Source: Chloroflexota bacterium | GTDB lineage: Bacteria > Chloroflexota > UBA11872 | Assembly (NCBI GenBank): GCA_026707285.1 | Contig: JAPOXD010000023.1 | Span: 186,001-250,000, forward strand | Direction: 5' to 3' | Length of the DNA stretch: 64,000 nt | Shown: piece by piece, positions 45,191 to 53,899 of the stretch | Layout of the letters: each line of letters opens with the position of its first letter | How positions within the stretch are numbered: the first letter of the stretch is position 1 | Position numbers and translations under genes: made by a program | Notes under the pieces: generated by a model | What the model was told of the DNA's origin: nothing | What the model saw: the letters and a program-made list of their open reading frames with translations, nothing else | The model's database searches: none

Positions 45191-46789
45191 CTGCATCGCC
45201 GCGACGTCCTCAAGCTTGGCGCGGCGGCCATTGGAGCGCTCGCCGCCGGTGGGCGGGCGGCCACCCATGCGGGCGCCGTGGGCGGCACGCTCCGGCTGGA
45301 GACCAGGACGCCGGAAACCATCGACCCGGCCATCGTGCGCGACGCGGGCTCCGCCGAATTCTCCATGGAGGTCTTTGCCGGGCTCACGCGCATCAACGCC
45401 GACTTGCGCCCCGAGCCGGCCCTCGCGCGTGATTGGGAGGTCAGCGACGACGGGCACACCTATCGCTTCGAGCTCCGCGACGGTCTCCGGTTTCACGACG
45501 GGCGGCCGCTCACCGCCGACGACGTGCGCTGGTCGTGGGAGCGCGCGCTCCATCCCGCCACGGAATCGCCCACGGCCAGCGTCATGCTGGGAAACATCGA
45601 AGGCGCCGACGCGCTGCGCAATGGTGACACCGACGCCTTGAGCGGCGTGCGCGTGCTCGGCGACCGGTTGCTCGACGTGCGCCTGGTGCAACGCGCCGCC
45701 TACTTTCCGGCGTTGGTCGCGCAGGCGCCCAGCCTCGTCGTCGATCGTGCGAATGCTGCCGAGGGACCGGACTGGTCGTTGCGTCCCAATGGCTCGGGGC
45801 CTTACCGGCTCACCTCGTTTAGCCCGCGGTCGGAGGTCGTGCTGGAGTCCGCGCCGACCTACCACCCGCGGCAATCGGGCCCGGCGATCGTCCGCTTTAC
45901 CGAGCTCGACCCGGGCGAATCGCTGCTCCGCTACGAGCAAGACCAGTTGGACATCGTCCGCGTCGGCGGCTCCAACATCGATCGTTTCTCGGACCCGCGC
46001 GAGCCGCGCGCGGCCGAGCTGCGTCGAGCGCCGGAGCTCGCGCTGACGTTCCTCGGGTTCAATTCGTCGCGGCCGCCGTTCGACGATCCCCATGCCCGCC
46101 GCGCCTTCGCCCATGCCATCGACCGTCCGCGCATCAATCGCGTGAGCCTGAGGGGCCACCACACCGAGGCGCGCGGCATCCTGCCGCCCGGCATGGCCGG
46201 ATACCGCGCGGACTATGCGGGCCTGCCGTTCGATCTCGACGCCGCGCGGCGGGAGCTCCGGCTCTCGCGGCACGGGCCCATCGAGGACTGGCCCGAGCTC
46301 GTCGTGGCCACGTCGGGGTCCGGCCTGACGGCAGGACCGGTCACCCGCGCCATCGTGGAACCGTGGCGGGATCAGCTGGGCGTCGACATTTCGGTCGAGC
46401 AACTCGACTTTCTCGACTACCTGGATCTCCTGGACACGTTCACCACCGCCGACAGCCCGCGACACCTCTTTCTGTCGAGCTGGATCGCCGACTTTCCCGA
46501 TCCCTTCAACTTCCTGGACATGCTGTTCGGGTCGAAGCGCCCGAACAACTACGGCGGATTCAACGACGGCTTCGTGGACCTGCTGCTCGAGTTGGCGAGC
46601 AGCGAGCCCCGGCACGAGCGACGCCTGGCGCTCTATCGGCTGGTGGAGTCGCGCATTGTGGAACGCGGCGGCGGCGTTCCCCTCTACCACCGCGTGTCGC
46701 ACGTGCTCGTGCAACCATGGGTGACGCAGTACCCCGGACAACCCGTGGTGCGTGAATGGCTCACCGACGTTGAGATCGAGCCCCGCTAG
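45191..46789 (+). CDS. Tat-exported family 5 solute-binding protein, probable CTG start
   Basis: From CTG 45191 the protein has 532 residues and a model Tat signal: HRRDVLKLGAAAIGALAAGG at the very N-terminus. The Nudix stop is in the same frame only 12 bases upstream, and the next usual start (GTG 45278) lies after the signal, so CTG is strongly favoured; AGGAG overlaps that stop 8-9 bases before it. The mature part is an oligopeptide/dipeptide/nickel-type binding protein (YRFELRDGLRFHDGRPLTAD, LNPAx-like blocks). A second copy follows; no permease or ATPase genes are present. Confidence 0.85.
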   Translation: MHRRDVLKLGAAAIGALAAGGRAATHAGAVGGTLRLETRTPETIDPAIVRDAGSAEFSMEVFAGLTRINADLRPEPALARDWEVSDDGHTYRFELRDGLRFHDGRPLTADDVRWSWERALHPATESPTASVMLGNIEGADALRNGDTDALSGVRVLGDRLLDVRLVQRAAYFPALVAQAPSLVVDRANAAEGPDWSLRPNGSGPYRLTSFSPRSEVVLESAPTYHPRQSGPAIVRFTELDPGESLLRYEQDQLDIVRVGGSNIDRFSDPREPRAAELRRAPELALTFLGFNSSRPPFDDPHARRAFAHAIDRPRINRVSLRGHHTEARGILPPGMAGYRADYAGLPFDLDAARRELRLSRHGPIEDWPELVVATSGSGLTAGPVTRAIVEPWRDQLGVDISVEQLDFLDYLDLLDTFTTADSPRHLFLSSWIADFPDPFNFLDMLFGSKRPNNYGGFNDGFVDLLLELASSEPRHERRLALYRLVESRIVERGGGVPLYHRVSHVLVQPWVTQYPGQPVVREWLTDVEIEPR

Positions 46790-48395
46790 CCCCAGGCTGC
46801 CGCGCCGGCGCGTCCTGGCCGGCCTTGGCGCCGTGGCGGGCGCCGCGGTCCTGGCCGCCTGCGGCGAACCCGGCGACGGGCGACCGTCCGCCGACGACGG
46901 CAAGATCGAGCTCTGGATGCGCGAGCCGCTCACGCTCGATCCCGCGCTGGCGTCCACTCCCAACGAGTTCACCATCCTCAACGCGCTGTTCGAGCCGCTG
47001 GTTGCGGTCAGCAGCGACGGGCTGCCTACGCCCGCGGCGGCCGCGAGCTGGGACGTGAGCAACGCCGGACACACCGTCACGTTCACCATCCGCCCGGAGG
47101 CCCGCTGGATGACCGGCGAACCGCTGACCGCGGAAGCCTTCGCCTGGGCCTGGCGCCGGAATCTCGATCCGCAGATCGGCGGCGCGTTCAACTATCTCCT
47201 GTTCCCCGTGCGCGGCGCCCGCGACTACGCCTATGGGCTCTACCAGGATCCCGCAGTGGTCGCCGTGGGCGCGCCCGACGACTCGACCCTCAGCGTGGGG
47301 CTCGCCGAGCCGTCCCCAGGGTTTCCCGCCCGGGTCGCGGCGCCCATCTTCTATCCGCTTCCCGAAGGCGAAATCCGGTCCTATGGCTCCACGTGGACGC
47401 AGCCGCGACGGCTGCGGGGCAACGGCCAGTATCAGCTAGTGCAGTGGGATCAGGGCCTCGGCCTCACGCTGTTTCGCAACGAGCACTATTGGGGCGATCC
47501 GGGATCCTTCGGCGAAGTGGTGGTGCGGTTTCCGGAGGAAGACGGCTCGCCGTTGCTGGCGTTTCGCGGCGGCGCCGTCGACGTGGCGCCGGTGAGCGGC
47601 GCCGCCTATCGCTCCGCGCGTGGCGACGACCAGTTGCGCGATCGCCTGCGTCTCTTCGAGCGCGGCGGCAGCTGGTTCCTCGTCTTCAACACCGCCAAGC
47701 CTCCCTGGAATCGGTCGGAGGTTCGCCGGGCGCTCGGCATGGTGCTGAACCGCGAAGAAATGGCAGCGGCCGTGTTCGAGGAGCCGACGCTTCCGGGCTG
47801 GACCATCGTGCCGCAGAGCACGCTCCCGCGAGAGATTTCCCAGCCATCCCCCGACGTGGATGCCGCCCGGGGTCTGCTGTCGCAGGCAGGCTTCCCCGAC
47901 GGCCGGGGCCTCCCGCCGCTCCGATTCACCTATCACGCCACCGACACCTGGAAGCGCCTCACCGCCTACCTTGCCGCGACGTGGCGCGAGACGCTGGGCG
48001 TGGACGTCCAGCCCGACGAGCGGTCGTGGCGAGACTTCCTGTCGTTCACCGACGACCCGGGCGACTTCGACTGCTACCGGGCCGGGTGGACCTCGGAGTT
48101 CGCCGATCCGGCGAACTGGTACGACACGCTGTGGCTCTCCGACGCCGACTATCTGGGCGCCCGCTGGCGAAATACGGAGTTCGACCGCCACGTGCAGGAG
48201 GCCGGAGCGGCCACGGACGCCGAATCGCGGCGCAACGCCTACCTCGCCGCCGACGCGGTGCTTCAAGCCGAGCAGCCGGCCATTGGCATCGGGCATCACG
48301 CCGACGCCTATCTGCTGCACCCCCGCATCACGGGATTCGGCATCGACCCCGTGACGGGCGCCATCGACCTGCGCGCCGTCGTCGCCAGCAACTAA
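46752..48395 (+). CDS. Family 5 solute-binding lipoprotein with Tat-like signal
   Basis: A 547-residue OppA/DppA-type binding protein. PRRRVLAGLGAVAGAAVLAAC combines an arginine pair with a lipobox Cys37, so it is likely exported by Tat and then lipidated. The body (TFTIRPEARWMTGEPLTAEA, FLVFNTAKPPWNRSEVRRAL) follows the family. The GTG at 46752 overlaps the previous gene by 38 bases with no good Shine-Dalgarno; TTG 46770 or CTG 46797 are plausible. It is a diverged tandem copy of the upstream gene. The transported compound (peptide, nickel or sugar) is unknown, as is its permease. Confidence 0.85.
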   Translation: MNGSPTLRSSPASPRLPRRRVLAGLGAVAGAAVLAACGEPGDGRPSADDGKIELWMREPLTLDPALASTPNEFTILNALFEPLVAVSSDGLPTPAAAASWDVSNAGHTVTFTIRPEARWMTGEPLTAEAFAWAWRRNLDPQIGGAFNYLLFPVRGARDYAYGLYQDPAVVAVGAPDDSTLSVGLAEPSPGFPARVAAPIFYPLPEGEIRSYGSTWTQPRRLRGNGQYQLVQWDQGLGLTLFRNEHYWGDPGSFGEVVVRFPEEDGSPLLAFRGGAVDVAPVSGAAYRSARGDDQLRDRLRLFERGGSWFLVFNTAKPPWNRSEVRRALGMVLNREEMAAAVFEEPTLPGWTIVPQSTLPREISQPSPDVDAARGLLSQAGFPDGRGLPPLRFTYHATDTWKRLTAYLAATWRETLGVDVQPDERSWRDFLSFTDDPGDFDCYRAGWTSEFADPANWYDTLWLSDADYLGARWRNTEFDRHVQEAGAATDAESRRNAYLAADAVLQAEQPAIGIGHHADAYLLHPRITGFGIDPVTGAIDLRAVVASN

Positions 48396-48409
48396 GCCGC
48401 AGCCTCCGC

Positions 48410-48480
48410 TGTAGGGGCGGCCCTCGTGGCCGCCCGCGGCCCGAAGCCTTCGGTGTAGGGGCAGCCCTCGTGGCTGCCCG
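48410..48480. repeat. Two TGTAGGGGC-family repeats in direct tandem
   Basis: First copy 48410-48436 (GGCCC/GGCCG arms), second 48454-48480 (AGCCC/GGCTG arms), 17 bases apart. The arms show compensating base changes that keep pairing. They lie between convergent genes. Confidence 0.75.
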
Positions 48481-48551
48481 CCGGCGACTCCAATCGCGAA
48501 CGTCCTCTCGAACTGGTGTGCGCTGTTGAAACCGTCCTGAAACAGGGCCTA

Positions 48552-49718
48552 CTACGGACCGGCGCCATCCCGCTCCCGCCGCATCAGCGCCCGAATGGCG
48601 ATCAACGCCGCCACCGTCGCCGCCATCGCCGCGGGAGCGATCAGCATGGCGCCGCGCAGCGTCCACGCATCGGCCGCGCGCCCGATGCCCAGCGACGCCC
48701 CGATGCCGCCCAGCCCCAGAATCGCGATCACCGCCCCCAGCATGGCCCCGGCGTCGGCCGGTCGATGCCGCGCCGCCAAGGCCAGCAGGGAGGGAATCAG
48801 CGCCCCACTCGCCACGCCGGCCAGCGCCGCGCCGGCCACCGCCATCCACGCCTCCGGCGCAAGCGCGGCCAGCAGCGCCGCCAACGCCGTCGCGACCGAG
48901 GCGCCGATCAGCCACGTCATCAGGTCAAGCCGCCCGCTGAGCCAGGCGCCCAGCAATCGCCCGACGAATCCGCCCACCCAGTACAGCGTCACCAACGACG
49001 CCGCCGCGGCGCGATCGAGCACGAAGGCGTACTCGAGAAACGGCGCGAAGAACCCAGCGAGTCCGGTTTCCAGCACCACCACCAGCGCCGACGCCAGGCC
49101 GATCAGCAGCAACACCGGCGCCGCGGCCGCCCGAATCACCCCTCGCAGGGAGGTCGGTCGCTCAACGGTGGGCGCGCTCGGAATGCGGGTGAACGCCGCC
49201 GCCACGCTTGCGGCCAGCAGCGCGCTCAGCACCACTGGCGGGCGCCAACCCCAATCGAGGACGAATGAGCCGCCCACGATGGCCGGCGCGACAATCGCCC
49301 CGGCCGCGAATCCCAGCTGCGCCAGGTTCAGGTCCCGCACCGACAGCGCGGCGCCGGCGCGGGCGATCAGCGCCGTGACGGCAACCTCCGTCGCGCCCCA
49401 CCCGACCGACGCAACCGCCAGCCCCGCCAGAAACGAGAGATATCCGGGGCTGACCCCCGCCAGCAGCATGCCCAGGGCCGCCACGGTCGAAGCGACGATG
49501 ATGCTCGGGCGGGTTCCGACCCGGTCCGAGATCGGCCCGCCCACCAGCGATCCAACCGTGTACCCCAAACCGACCGCCGCCAGCGCCATGCCCGCGCCGA
49601 TGTATTCGAGCACGAACTCTTCACGGATGGCTTCGAGCGCGGGACCGAGGGCGTTGAACGCCACGCCCAGCGACGCGTAGAACCACCCGCTGGCGAGCAG
49701 GATGCGCCGGCGGTTCAC
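48552..49718 (-). CDS. MFS transporter
   Basis: A 388-residue protein with about 12 hydrophobic helices. The loop 2-3 motif GGPISDRVGTRPS matches the MFS G-x-x-x-D-R-x-G-R/K pattern. Short cytosolic ends and an Arg-rich tail (RRERDG) are typical of sugar-acid or drug carriers. GTG start; 54 bases downstream of the LarA-like gene in the same direction, so the two may share a transcript and a hydroxy-acid substrate. Substrate not identifiable. Confidence 0.88.
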   Translation of the reverse strand: MNRRRILLASGWFYASLGVAFNALGPALEAIREEFVLEYIGAGMALAAVGLGYTVGSLVGGPISDRVGTRPSIIVASTVAALGMLLAGVSPGYLSFLAGLAVASVGWGATEVAVTALIARAGAALSVRDLNLAQLGFAAGAIVAPAIVGGSFVLDWGWRPPVVLSALLAASVAAAFTRIPSAPTVERPTSLRGVIRAAAAPVLLLIGLASALVVVLETGLAGFFAPFLEYAFVLDRAAAASLVTLYWVGGFVGRLLGAWLSGRLDLMTWLIGASVATALAALLAALAPEAWMAVAGAALAGVASGALIPSLLALAARHRPADAGAMLGAVIAILGLGGIGASLGIGRAADAWTLRGAMLIAPAAMAATVAALIAIRALMRRERDGAGP

Positions 49719-49772
49719 GGGCGTCGGCGCGAAAGGCGCTTCAGGCGGCCCGCGGCGCTCGCGCGCGGCGCG

Positions 49773-51062
49773 TCAATGGGCGTAGACGCCGGATTCGACG
49801 ATCGATCCGTCCTTGCCGAATTTGAATGACGCGCTATCGGCGACCACTTCGCAGCTCTCAGGCAGGTCGGGCACCGCCGCCTCGCTGAGCCAGAAGGTCT
49901 CCAGCTCCATCGTGGAGGCAATGCGGGCCACGCGCAGCGGCTCGACCGACGAGCGCTTCGCCAACGACAGCCCCGTCGCCACGCACTCGCGGTCGTTGGG
50001 CAGCGTCAGCGGCACCTTGGCCATGCCCACGGCCATGCTCGTGAGCACGTTGGCATACGTCGGCACCGGGTCGATGTCATCCGTGAGCTTGCGGCTCGTC
50101 AGGTCCGCCATGCCGATCCCCACCGCGTTCCCGTGCGATTGCTCGGTCAGGCCCAGCACCGCCAGCCAGCGATAGTCCGGCTCGTGCGGCAGCTCCGGAA
50201 AGCGCCGCCACATGCCGATCACGTTTGGGTCCATGCCGGTGCCCGAGACATTCTTGCCCATCCGATCGACGATCAGCAGATCGAGCCGGTCGAGCGGGAG
50301 CCGCGGGAGCACGCCGCGGGCGACTTCCAACAGCGCACGGTCGGTGGACTCGAAGGCTTCCGGCCCGACGACCGCGAGCCGATGGGGACGGTCGAAGGCA
50401 TTCTCGACCAGCCCAACCCCCATGCACACCGGCGCCGCCGCCAGCGCCACCCGCGCCGCCGCCGGAATCGTGGTTGCCAGGTCGTGGGCGTGGATGGTCT
50501 CGGCGCCGCGGCGGTTGCCCAACCCGATGGCGAGCATCTTGCACAGGCCGCTCTCGACGGGGCCGCGAAATGACGTGTGCGGCTTGATCCGGCCGATCAC
50601 CGCGATGCCGTCCGCGGCCGCCGCCGCCGCATCCAGGTGCACGCGCACCCCGTCCACGGTGGCCCCGAGCTCGACGGTATCCATGGTCGCCTGCACCGGC
50701 ACGCCCAGCGCGGCTTCGCTGATGCCGTATCCGGCCAGCACCTCGGCCTGCCCGTCGGCCGCGCCTCCGCCGTGGCTCCCCATCGCCGGAACGATGAACG
50801 GCTCGGCCTCCAACGAGCGAACCGCCTCGCTCACGATTCTGACCACCCGCGCCACCGGCGACACGCCGCGCGAACCGACGGCAATCGCGATGCGGGAACC
50901 TGGTCCGACGCCCTGCGCCGTGAGCACGGACCGTGCCTCGGCCGCCAGCCGCCGGTCGAATTCCGGCACCTCGGAGGCATCGAATTGCTGCCGCACCAGG
51001 TGCATGCGCGGCGGCGACGCGTGATCGTTGACGGCCACGCCGGGAGTGTAGCCATCTGTCAT
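49773..51062 (-). CDS. LarA-like nickel-pincer racemase domain protein (DUF2088)
   Basis: A 429-residue protein of the lactate racemase family. The N-terminal part has VPAMGSHGGGAADGQAEVLA, and the cofactor-attachment region reads IGRIKPHTSFRGPVESGLCK with Lys and His, followed by AETIHAHD. Characterised LarA enzymes carry a covalent Ni-pincer nucleotide made by LarB, LarE and LarC and racemise lactate; many relatives act on other 2-hydroxy acids. No larB, larC or larE gene is in the window. The gene precedes an MFS carrier on the minus strand. Confidence 0.82.
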   Translation of the reverse strand: MTDGYTPGVAVNDHASPPRMHLVRQQFDASEVPEFDRRLAAEARSVLTAQGVGPGSRIAIAVGSRGVSPVARVVRIVSEAVRSLEAEPFIVPAMGSHGGGAADGQAEVLAGYGISEAALGVPVQATMDTVELGATVDGVRVHLDAAAAAADGIAVIGRIKPHTSFRGPVESGLCKMLAIGLGNRRGAETIHAHDLATTIPAAARVALAAAPVCMGVGLVENAFDRPHRLAVVGPEAFESTDRALLEVARGVLPRLPLDRLDLLIVDRMGKNVSGTGMDPNVIGMWRRFPELPHEPDYRWLAVLGLTEQSHGNAVGIGMADLTSRKLTDDIDPVPTYANVLTSMAVGMAKVPLTLPNDRECVATGLSLAKRSSVEPLRVARIASTMELETFWLSEAAVPDLPESCEVVADSASFKFGKDGSIVESGVYAH

Positions 51063-51082
51063 GCCGAGCGCAGCGATCTGTC

Positions 51083-51107
51083 ATTCCGAGCGCAGCGGGG
51101 AATCTAT
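51083..51107. repeat. GTCATTCCGAGCGCAGCG-type repeat
   Basis: A string common as an intergenic repeat in many bacteria, here with a partial copy immediately before it (TGTCATGCCGAGCGCAGCG at 51059). Confidence 0.55.
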
Positions 51108-51203
51108 GGGGCCGGACAGACACTCAGCGCATCCCGCGCTCTCCGGCATCGCCTACGTGGCGATCCGTCCCCTCGCCCTTGATGGAAAACCTTGCGCCCC
51201 CTC

Positions 51204-51230
51204 CGTCATTCCCGCGAACGCGGGAATCCA
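51204..51230. repeat. Intergenic palindromic repeat, GTCATTCCCGC type
   Basis: GTCATTCCCGCGAACGCGGG with the arm ending GAATCCA; matches 5546-5572. The 281-base spacer holding both repeats has no gene. Confidence 0.7.
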
Positions 51231-51343
51231 CCCCGGCGATTCAACGGGGGAGTGGAGAGTGCCGACCAGTGCTAGCTCACCACGCGCTCCTTTGAGGTCA
51301 AAGCCACCAACTACGCGCACCCCGATGCACTACCCTTGCCGCC

Positions 51344-52084
51344 ATGCGCGTGGCCGTTGTCACCGACATTCACGGGAATCTCGGCGCCTTCTTCGCCGTG
51401 CTGGCGGACCTCAAGACCCAGGCGCCCGACCAGGTGGTCTTCGGCGGCGACGCCGCGCTCTTCGGCGCGCACGCCCTCGAGTGCTGGCAGCGAGTGCTGG
51501 AGCTTGGCTGGCCCATGGTCCAGGGAAACACGGACCGTTACCTGGCCAACCCGCGCCCCGCCCTGGAGTCCATGCGCCGGAAGTCCCCCGCGGCGGCGGA
51601 GCACCTGGAGCGCAACCTTGCCTGGGCGCGGGCGCGGCTTGGCGAACGCCTGATCGAGCGCATGACGTCGATGCGCACCGTCATTCGCGTGCCCTCGGCC
51701 GCCGGCCCGCTGCTTGTGGTTCACGCCTCTCCCGGCAACGACGAGGCCGGCATCACTCCCGACGCGTCGGACGACCAGGTGGACGCCCTGCTCGCCACGG
51801 TGGACGCCCGGGTGCTGGTCTGCGGCCACACCCACCGCGCCTTCGTGCGGCACGTGGGGCAGCTGCTCCTCGTCAACTGCGGCTCGGTGGGTCGCACCTA
51901 TGACGGTCAACCGGGACAAGCCACCTACGCCGTGCTGGACGACGCCTCGGGTCGCTGGTCGGCCGCCATCCGGCGCGTGCCCTACGACGAGCGCGCGGCG
52001 CACCGCGACACTCGCGCCCGGGGCGTGCCCTTGTCCGAGGCATTTCTGGACTCCCTGCTGACGGCACGCGACCCCGCCGCCTAG
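51344..52084 (+). CDS. Calcineurin-like metallophosphoesterase (YfcE/MJ0936-like)
   Basis: A 246-residue cytosolic phosphoesterase. The metal motifs are in order: DIHGN (8-12), GGDAALFG, GNTD and GHTHRAF, with another His in VVHASPG. This is the short form that cleaves phosphodiesters such as nucleoside 2',3'-cyclic phosphates or model substrates; the natural substrate is unknown. The ATG lacks a Shine-Dalgarno sequence, and a TACCCT lies 10-15 bases upstream, so the message may be nearly leaderless. The membrane protein and ABC genes follow closely in the same direction. Confidence 0.88.
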   Translation: MRVAVVTDIHGNLGAFFAVLADLKTQAPDQVVFGGDAALFGAHALECWQRVLELGWPMVQGNTDRYLANPRPALESMRRKSPAAAEHLERNLAWARARLGERLIERMTSMRTVIRVPSAAGPLLVVHASPGNDEAGITPDASDDQVDALLATVDARVLVCGHTHRAFVRHVGQLLLVNCGSVGRTYDGQPGQATYAVLDDASGRWSAAIRRVPYDERAAHRDTRARGVPLSEAFLDSLLTARDPAA

Positions 52085-52088
52085 CAGC

Positions 52089-52985
52089 ATGCAACGGCGT
52101 TCCACGGACCTGATGCCCGACCACGACGCCCGCCCCCGACTCCCGAGCATCTTGACCGCCGTCCTGCGGTCCCGCGGCCTATGGGCGGGACTCGGCCTGA
52201 CGGCCGCGGTCGTGGCGCTGCTCGTGACCGTCGAACCGGTGCGGCTCGCCGTCCACCACGTGCTCAACGGACTGCGCGAGCAGCCCATTGCCATTGAAGT
52301 TGGGGCCGACGCGTCCACGGTGGCTCCCACGCCCGCGGCGACGACCGGCCTGCAGCCGGACACCTTCGTCGTCACGGAAGTCGAAGCGCCGATCGTCATG
52401 GACCTGGGCGCGGACGAACCGCCGCCGTCGCTTCCGTTCGAACCGATCGAGCTTGACGCCCCCGCCGGTTTCGCGGTGGCCGGTGACCGCACAGTGCGAC
52501 AGGGCGGCGCCTGGCGCATCGACGTCGACTTCGAGCAGCTACAGAGCTTCCTCGCGGGGTCGCAGGTGCGGGTTCCGCTGCCCGAACGGCTCCGCACGCG
52601 CGCGCTGAGCGTCCAGGGCCCCGAAATGCTGATCACCACCTGGACCAGCGTGGCGTCGGGCGACGACGACCTGGTGCTCGTCCAGTTCGCCGCGCCGCTA
52701 GTGTCCGCGCCGCCCGAAGTCGACCTCGAGCTAATCAGCCAGGCCCTCGTGCGCGAGTTCCTGCCGCCTGTGCTGGCGCGGCAGATTGAATTGGGCGAAA
52801 TCGCGCTCTACCGTGACATCCTCGGGCTCGAACCGCTCAACGACGACGCCCAGCCGCAATCGCTGCAACTGCCCGACGGGCGCTCGCTCGTCTTCTGGCG
52901 AGCCGAAGACTCCTACGCGGCGCTCATGGGACCGCTCGGCCCCGAGGCACTGCGGCGCCTGGCCGGTTTCGAGCCCGGAGCCTAG
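52089..52985 (+). CDS. Membrane-anchored extracytoplasmic protein, unknown
   Basis: A 298-residue protein: a basic cytoplasmic tail, one transmembrane helix (about 31-48), a Pro/Thr-rich stretch, then an outside domain (about 130-298) with an immunoglobulin- or DUF-like feel (ALSVQGPEMLITTWTSVASG, LVFWRAEDSYAALMG). I recognise no family. It begins 4 bases after the phosphoesterase stop and ends 2 bases before the ABC ATPase start, so it is part of that transcript and may be an accessory or cargo sensor of the exporter. Confidence 0.65.
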   Translation: MQRRSTDLMPDHDARPRLPSILTAVLRSRGLWAGLGLTAAVVALLVTVEPVRLAVHHVLNGLREQPIAIEVGADASTVAPTPAATTGLQPDTFVVTEVEAPIVMDLGADEPPPSLPFEPIELDAPAGFAVAGDRTVRQGGAWRIDVDFEQLQSFLAGSQVRVPLPERLRTRALSVQGPEMLITTWTSVASGDDDLVLVQFAAPLVSAPPEVDLELISQALVREFLPPVLARQIELGEIALYRDILGLEPLNDDAQPQSLQLPDGRSLVFWRAEDSYAALMGPLGPEALRRLAGFEPGA

Positions 52986-52987
52986 GC

Positions 52988-53899
52988 GTGGACCAGGCCG
53001 CCATCCGCGCCACCGGCTTGCGCAAGTCCTTCGGGGACACACACGCGGTGCGCGGCATCGACCTCGACGTGCCTCAGGGCGAGGTCTTCGGCTTCCTCGG
53101 GCCCAACGGAGCCGGCAAGAGCACCGTGGTGAAGATCATTCTCGGCCTGGTGCAGGCCAGCGCGGGAGAGGTGACCGTGCTTGGTCATCCCGCGGGCAGT
53201 TTGGCCGCGCGGCGGCAAATCGGATTCCTGCCCGAGACGTTTCGCTTTCACCAGTGGATGCACGCGTCCGAGTTTCTCGACTTCCACGGTCGCCTCGCCG
53301 GCCTCGATCGGGACACCCGCCGCAAGCGGGTGGACGAAATGCTCGAGCTCGTGGGCCTCGCCCATCGTCGACGCGACCGCCTTTCCACGTTTTCCAAGGG
53401 CATGCACCAGCGCATTGGCCTGGCGCAGGCCCTGCTGGCCGAACCGCCGCTGGTCGTGCTGGACGAGCCGACCTCCGCGCTCGATCCCATCGGCCGGCGC
53501 GACGTGCGCGACATCATCCGCAACCTGCGGGCGGCGGGGATCACCGTATTTCTCAATTCCCACCTGCTCTCGGAGGTCGAGCAGGTATGCGACCAGGTCG
53601 CCATCATCAACCGCGGTCGCATCGTGGCCGCCGGCGACCTGCGTGAGCTGCTGGCGGCGCGCGAGGTGGAGCTGCGCCTGGGGGAGGGCGCCGAAGCGGC
53701 CTTGCGCGCGTCCGGGCTCCAGCCGGTGTCGGAGCAGCCGGCCGACGGTCGCTACGTCTTAACGGCCGCCGGCGACGAGGAAATCGCCCGCATCACCGCG
53801 CATCTCGCCGGCGCCGGCGTCTCCATCTACGAGGTCCAGGTCCGCTCCAACAGCCTGGAGGACCTGTTCGTGCGCCTCGCGGACGCCACCGACCAATGA
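52988..53899 (+). CDS. ABC-2 type exporter ATP-binding protein
   Basis: A 303-residue ABC ATPase: Walker A GPNGAGKST, signature TFSKGMHQRIGLAQALL (an LSGGQ variant with FSKGM), Walker B LVVLDEPTSALD and the H-loop NSHLLSEVEQ. The C-terminal 80 residues are the regulatory extension common to ABC-2 exporters of the NatA/DrrA type. The GTG start follows the previous stop by 2 bases; the permease gene overlaps its end by ATGA. The exported substrate may be a lipid, drug or ion. Confidence 0.93.
   Translation: MDQAAIRATGLRKSFGDTHAVRGIDLDVPQGEVFGFLGPNGAGKSTVVKIILGLVQASAGEVTVLGHPAGSLAARRQIGFLPETFRFHQWMHASEFLDFHGRLAGLDRDTRRKRVDEMLELVGLAHRRRDRLSTFSKGMHQRIGLAQALLAEPPLVVLDEPTSALDPIGRRDVRDIIRNLRAAGITVFLNSHLLSEVEQVCDQVAIINRGRIVAAGDLRELLAAREVELRLGEGAEAALRASGLQPVSEQPADGRYVLTAAGDEEIARITAHLAGAGVSIYEVQVRSNSLEDLFVRLADATDQ

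Noticed and set aside
44609-47191. Minus-strand open frame of 860 codons
   Set aside because: It runs antisense through dcd, Nudix and both solute-binding protein genes, has no recognisable motifs and has the Gly/Arg/Ala/His-rich composition of a high-GC shadow frame.
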